Positions 4,235 through 6,059 of a DNA stretch of 6,059 bases are shown here, piece by piece. Below the pieces are notes generated by a model. That model saw only the letters and a program-made list of their open reading frames with translations, was not told the DNA's origin and searched no databases. Position numbers and translations under genes: made by a program. How positions within the stretch are numbered: position 1 is the stretch's first letter; each line of letters begins with the position of its first letter. This DNA comes from an uncultured cyanobacterium. GTDB taxonomy: Bacteria > Cyanobacteriota > Cyanobacteriia > Pseudanabaenales > Pseudanabaenaceae. The stretch lies in the NCBI GenBank assembly GCA_903819605.1, contig CAIJEA010000658.1, forward strand, positions 1-6,059, written 5' to 3'.

Positions 4235-5985
4235 ATAAGAGCAGATTCGAGTTTATGCTGATTCCAGAGTTTTTGATAAAGCTGTGACTCAGCAAGCAAC
4301 TCGGCATGAGTTCCTACTTGAACAATTTTGCCAGCATCCATCAAAATTAGGCGATCGCAAGTTGAGGCAGCAGATAGATTGTGGGTGATAAATAACACTG
4401 TTTTAGTTTGAGGGAGATTGCTTAAAATACCTGTAGCCGTCTGATTATCTACACTAGACAAAGCATCATCTAGCACCAAGATTGGCGTATCAACTAACAA
4501 GGCTCTCGCCAAAGCCGTACGTTGTCGCTGTCCACCTGATAGAGTGATACCGCGTTCACCCACTAAAGTGTCATATTGATTTGGGAATTTAAGAATCTCT
4601 TGTTCGATACGAGCTTTATTTGCAAAGTTCTCAACCTCATGATCGAAAGCTTGGGGTTTGCCATAACGGATGTTATCACGCATAGTAGCACTGAACAAGA
4701 AGCTATCTTGAGGCACAAAAGAGATAATTGCACGCAGATCTGCAATCCGCATTTTTGTAATGTCTACACCATCAATGAAAATTTGATCGGAGTCAACTTC
4801 AACTAGACGCATCAAAGCATTCGCTAAGGTTGATTTGCCAGAGCCAATAGTTCCTAGAATAGCAACTGTTTCACCTGGATAAATCGTGAAACTAACATGA
4901 TTGAGCGCGGGTTGTTCAGCATCGGGGAACGTAAAACTGAGATCGCGCGCTTCTATTTTGCCCGTGATCTGTTCTTTCTCCATAGCGATCGCATCAGATG
5001 CATCAACGATCGCTGGCGGCATTTCAAGGATTCCTTGAATCCGCGCAATACTAACTAAGCCCCGCTGATAGGTAACCATCACAAATCCCAAAATCGCAGT
5101 TGGGAAAATCAAACGTTCTACATAAATGATTAACGTTAGCAAATCACCAATTTTAAAGGTCGTATTGGCTGGATTAGCTAGCTTTTCGCCGCCAAACCAA
5201 ATCAGTACCAAAAAGCTGATACTAGCAATTCCACCCAGTAATGGAAATAGAATATTACGGCTACGCGCCATTCTCAAATTGGCATCTAATAAGCGATCGT
5301 TCACCTTACCAAAAGCGGCGCGTTCATTCCCTTCTTGTGCGTAGGTTTTGATCAATGCCATACCGTTAAGGTCTTCTTGTAAGAGAGAACTCACTTGCGA
5401 TAGTTCTTCTTGAACCTCTAACTGTTCATCGCGTAACTGACCGCTAAACCTCTGCACGATCGCTAACATGATCGGATACACAGAAATTGATAATAGCGTC
5501 AGTACAGGATCGATCGCGATCATCGCAGGCAGAGTCAAGCCATACACAAACACTGAGTTAATAATACTAAGAAGCGCAAACCCCATCAGACGACGAATAT
5601 TTTCAACATCGCTCGTAACGATGCTAATGGTTTCCCCTGCGGAATTGTTAGCAAAGTAGCTTGGTGGCAGTTTGAGCAGATGCTCGAAAATTTGTTGCTT
5701 GAGGCTGTACTCAATTTTGCGACCGATACCAAAAATCCAGACGCGGGATACCATCCGAATTACCCACATCAATGATGATAAGCCAACGATCAGCCATACA
5801 TATTGCATCAGATGATGGATATCAACTGCCTGTAGCTTACCGATATCATCAACCGATCCTCTGATCAGCCAAGGAATATATGTGCCCAGCATATTTGCCA
5901 ATAAAAGGGCAATTGTGCCAATGGCTAAGTCACTCCAGTAAGGACGGAGATAGTTTTGAAGATTTTGAAATTGCGATCGCGCCAT
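4231..5985 (-). CDS. ABC exporter half-transporter (membrane plus ATPase domains), MdlA/MdlB-like
   Basis: A 584-residue inner-membrane exporter subunit. Six membrane helices lie near 21-41, 62-85, 133-158, 159-178, 245-266 and 281-305, with the cytoplasmic coupling segment NGMALIKTYAQE (207-218). The ATPase domain (about 343-575) has Walker A GTIGSGKST (378-386), Q-loop Gln426 in VPQDSFLFS, signature LSGGQRQR (482-489), Walker B ILVLDD (502-507), D-loop SSVD (510-513) and H-loop His535. Asp507 replaces the usual catalytic Glu. That substitution marks the degenerate site in heterodimeric exporters such as TM287/288, BmrCD and LmrCD, so a partner half-transporter is predicted. None is in the window; it could lie beyond 6059. 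The substrate (lipid, drug or peptide) cannot be told. The ATG is backed only by a weak GGAT eight bases upstream, but the next Met (32) lies inside helix 1, so 5985 is the best start. A HIP1 site covers codons 2-5. Confidence 0.94.
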   Translation of the reverse strand: MARSQFQNLQNYLRPYWSDLAIGTIALLLANMLGTYIPWLIRGSVDDIGKLQAVDIHHLMQYVWLIVGLSSLMWVIRMVSRVWIFGIGRKIEYSLKQQIFEHLLKLPPSYFANNSAGETISIVTSDVENIRRLMGFALLSIINSVFVYGLTLPAMIAIDPVLTLLSISVYPIMLAIVQRFSGQLRDEQLEVQEELSQVSSLLQEDLNGMALIKTYAQEGNERAAFGKVNDRLLDANLRMARSRNILFPLLGGIASISFLVLIWFGGEKLANPANTTFKIGDLLTLIIYVERLIFPTAILGFVMVTYQRGLVSIARIQGILEMPPAIVDASDAIAMEKEQITGKIEARDLSFTFPDAEQPALNHVSFTIYPGETVAILGTIGSGKSTLANALMRLVEVDSDQIFIDGVDITKMRIADLRAIISFVPQDSFLFSATMRDNIRYGKPQAFDHEVENFANKARIEQEILKFPNQYDTLVGERGITLSGGQRQRTALARALLVDTPILVLDDALSSVDNQTATGILSNLPQTKTVLFITHNLSAASTCDRLILMDAGKIVQVGTHAELLAESQLYQKLWNQHKLESALI

Positions 5986-6059
5986 AATATATCCATACTA
6001 CTTTATTTTTGCAAAAGCATACTTAGCAAGCCTTTGCTTCAAAAATAGGTGGTAGTCGT

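Larger units (their letters stand above)
2609..5980. repeat. HIP1 octamers (GCGATCGC), six copies
   Basis: Exact copies start at 2609, 2674, 3788, 4351, 4985 and 5973, all inside coding regions (two in ppsA, one in the oxygenase gene, three in the exporter gene). None is in the 628-base intergenic region. This dispersed octamer is heavily over-represented in many cyanobacterial genomes and is the main taxonomic clue here. Confidence 0.9.

Noticed and set aside
5986..6059. TTGCAA, 17 bases, TATATT just before the exporter ATG as its promoter
   Set aside because: The TATATT abuts the ATG, so transcription would start inside the coding region, and the next Met lies inside the first membrane helix.

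Overview
The window most likely comes from a cyanobacterium. The palindrome GCGATCGC (HIP1) occurs six times in about 6 kb (from 2609, 2674, 3788, 4351, 4985 and 5973), with many one-base variants. HIP1 at this density is a cyanobacterial hallmark. The moderately AT-rich intergenic DNA and an IS630-type remnant would fit a filamentous Pseudanabaena-like lineage, but that genus-level guess is inference and is weak.

Layout: (a) 1-485, plus strand: the 3' part of a probable type II antitoxin gene, overlapping by 4 nt a complete RelE/ParE-type toxin gene. (b) 496-526: a strong two-way terminator between the converging toxin and ppsA genes. (c) 529-2967, minus strand: complete ppsA, phosphoenolpyruvate synthase. 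(d) 2968-3595: 628 bases without an intact gene. This stretch holds the ppsA leader and a candidate -10 box, a decayed IS630-family transposase fragment broken by a 13-bp tandem duplication, and a 25-bp near-perfect hairpin followed by a T-run. (e) 3596-4201, plus strand: a small 2OG-Fe(II) oxygenase-like protein of unknown substrate. (f) 4198-4234: a perfect 17-bp hairpin holding both stop codons of the converging genes. (g) 4231-5985, minus strand: a half-size ABC exporter with Asp at the usual catalytic Glu position, which suggests one half of a heterodimer. (h) 5986-6059: only the upstream region of that exporter.

The genes do not form one pathway. The only clear operon is the toxin-antitoxin pair; ppsA, the oxygenase gene and the exporter each look like separate transcription units, with hairpins at both convergent junctions. 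I found no convincing new multi-gene system. The most distinctive content is in the non-coding DNA: two hairpins sharing the flank AAAACCCATAA and the core AGTGC-TTY-GCAC, one placed over two stop codons and the other standing as an orphan terminator beside the decayed IS fragment.
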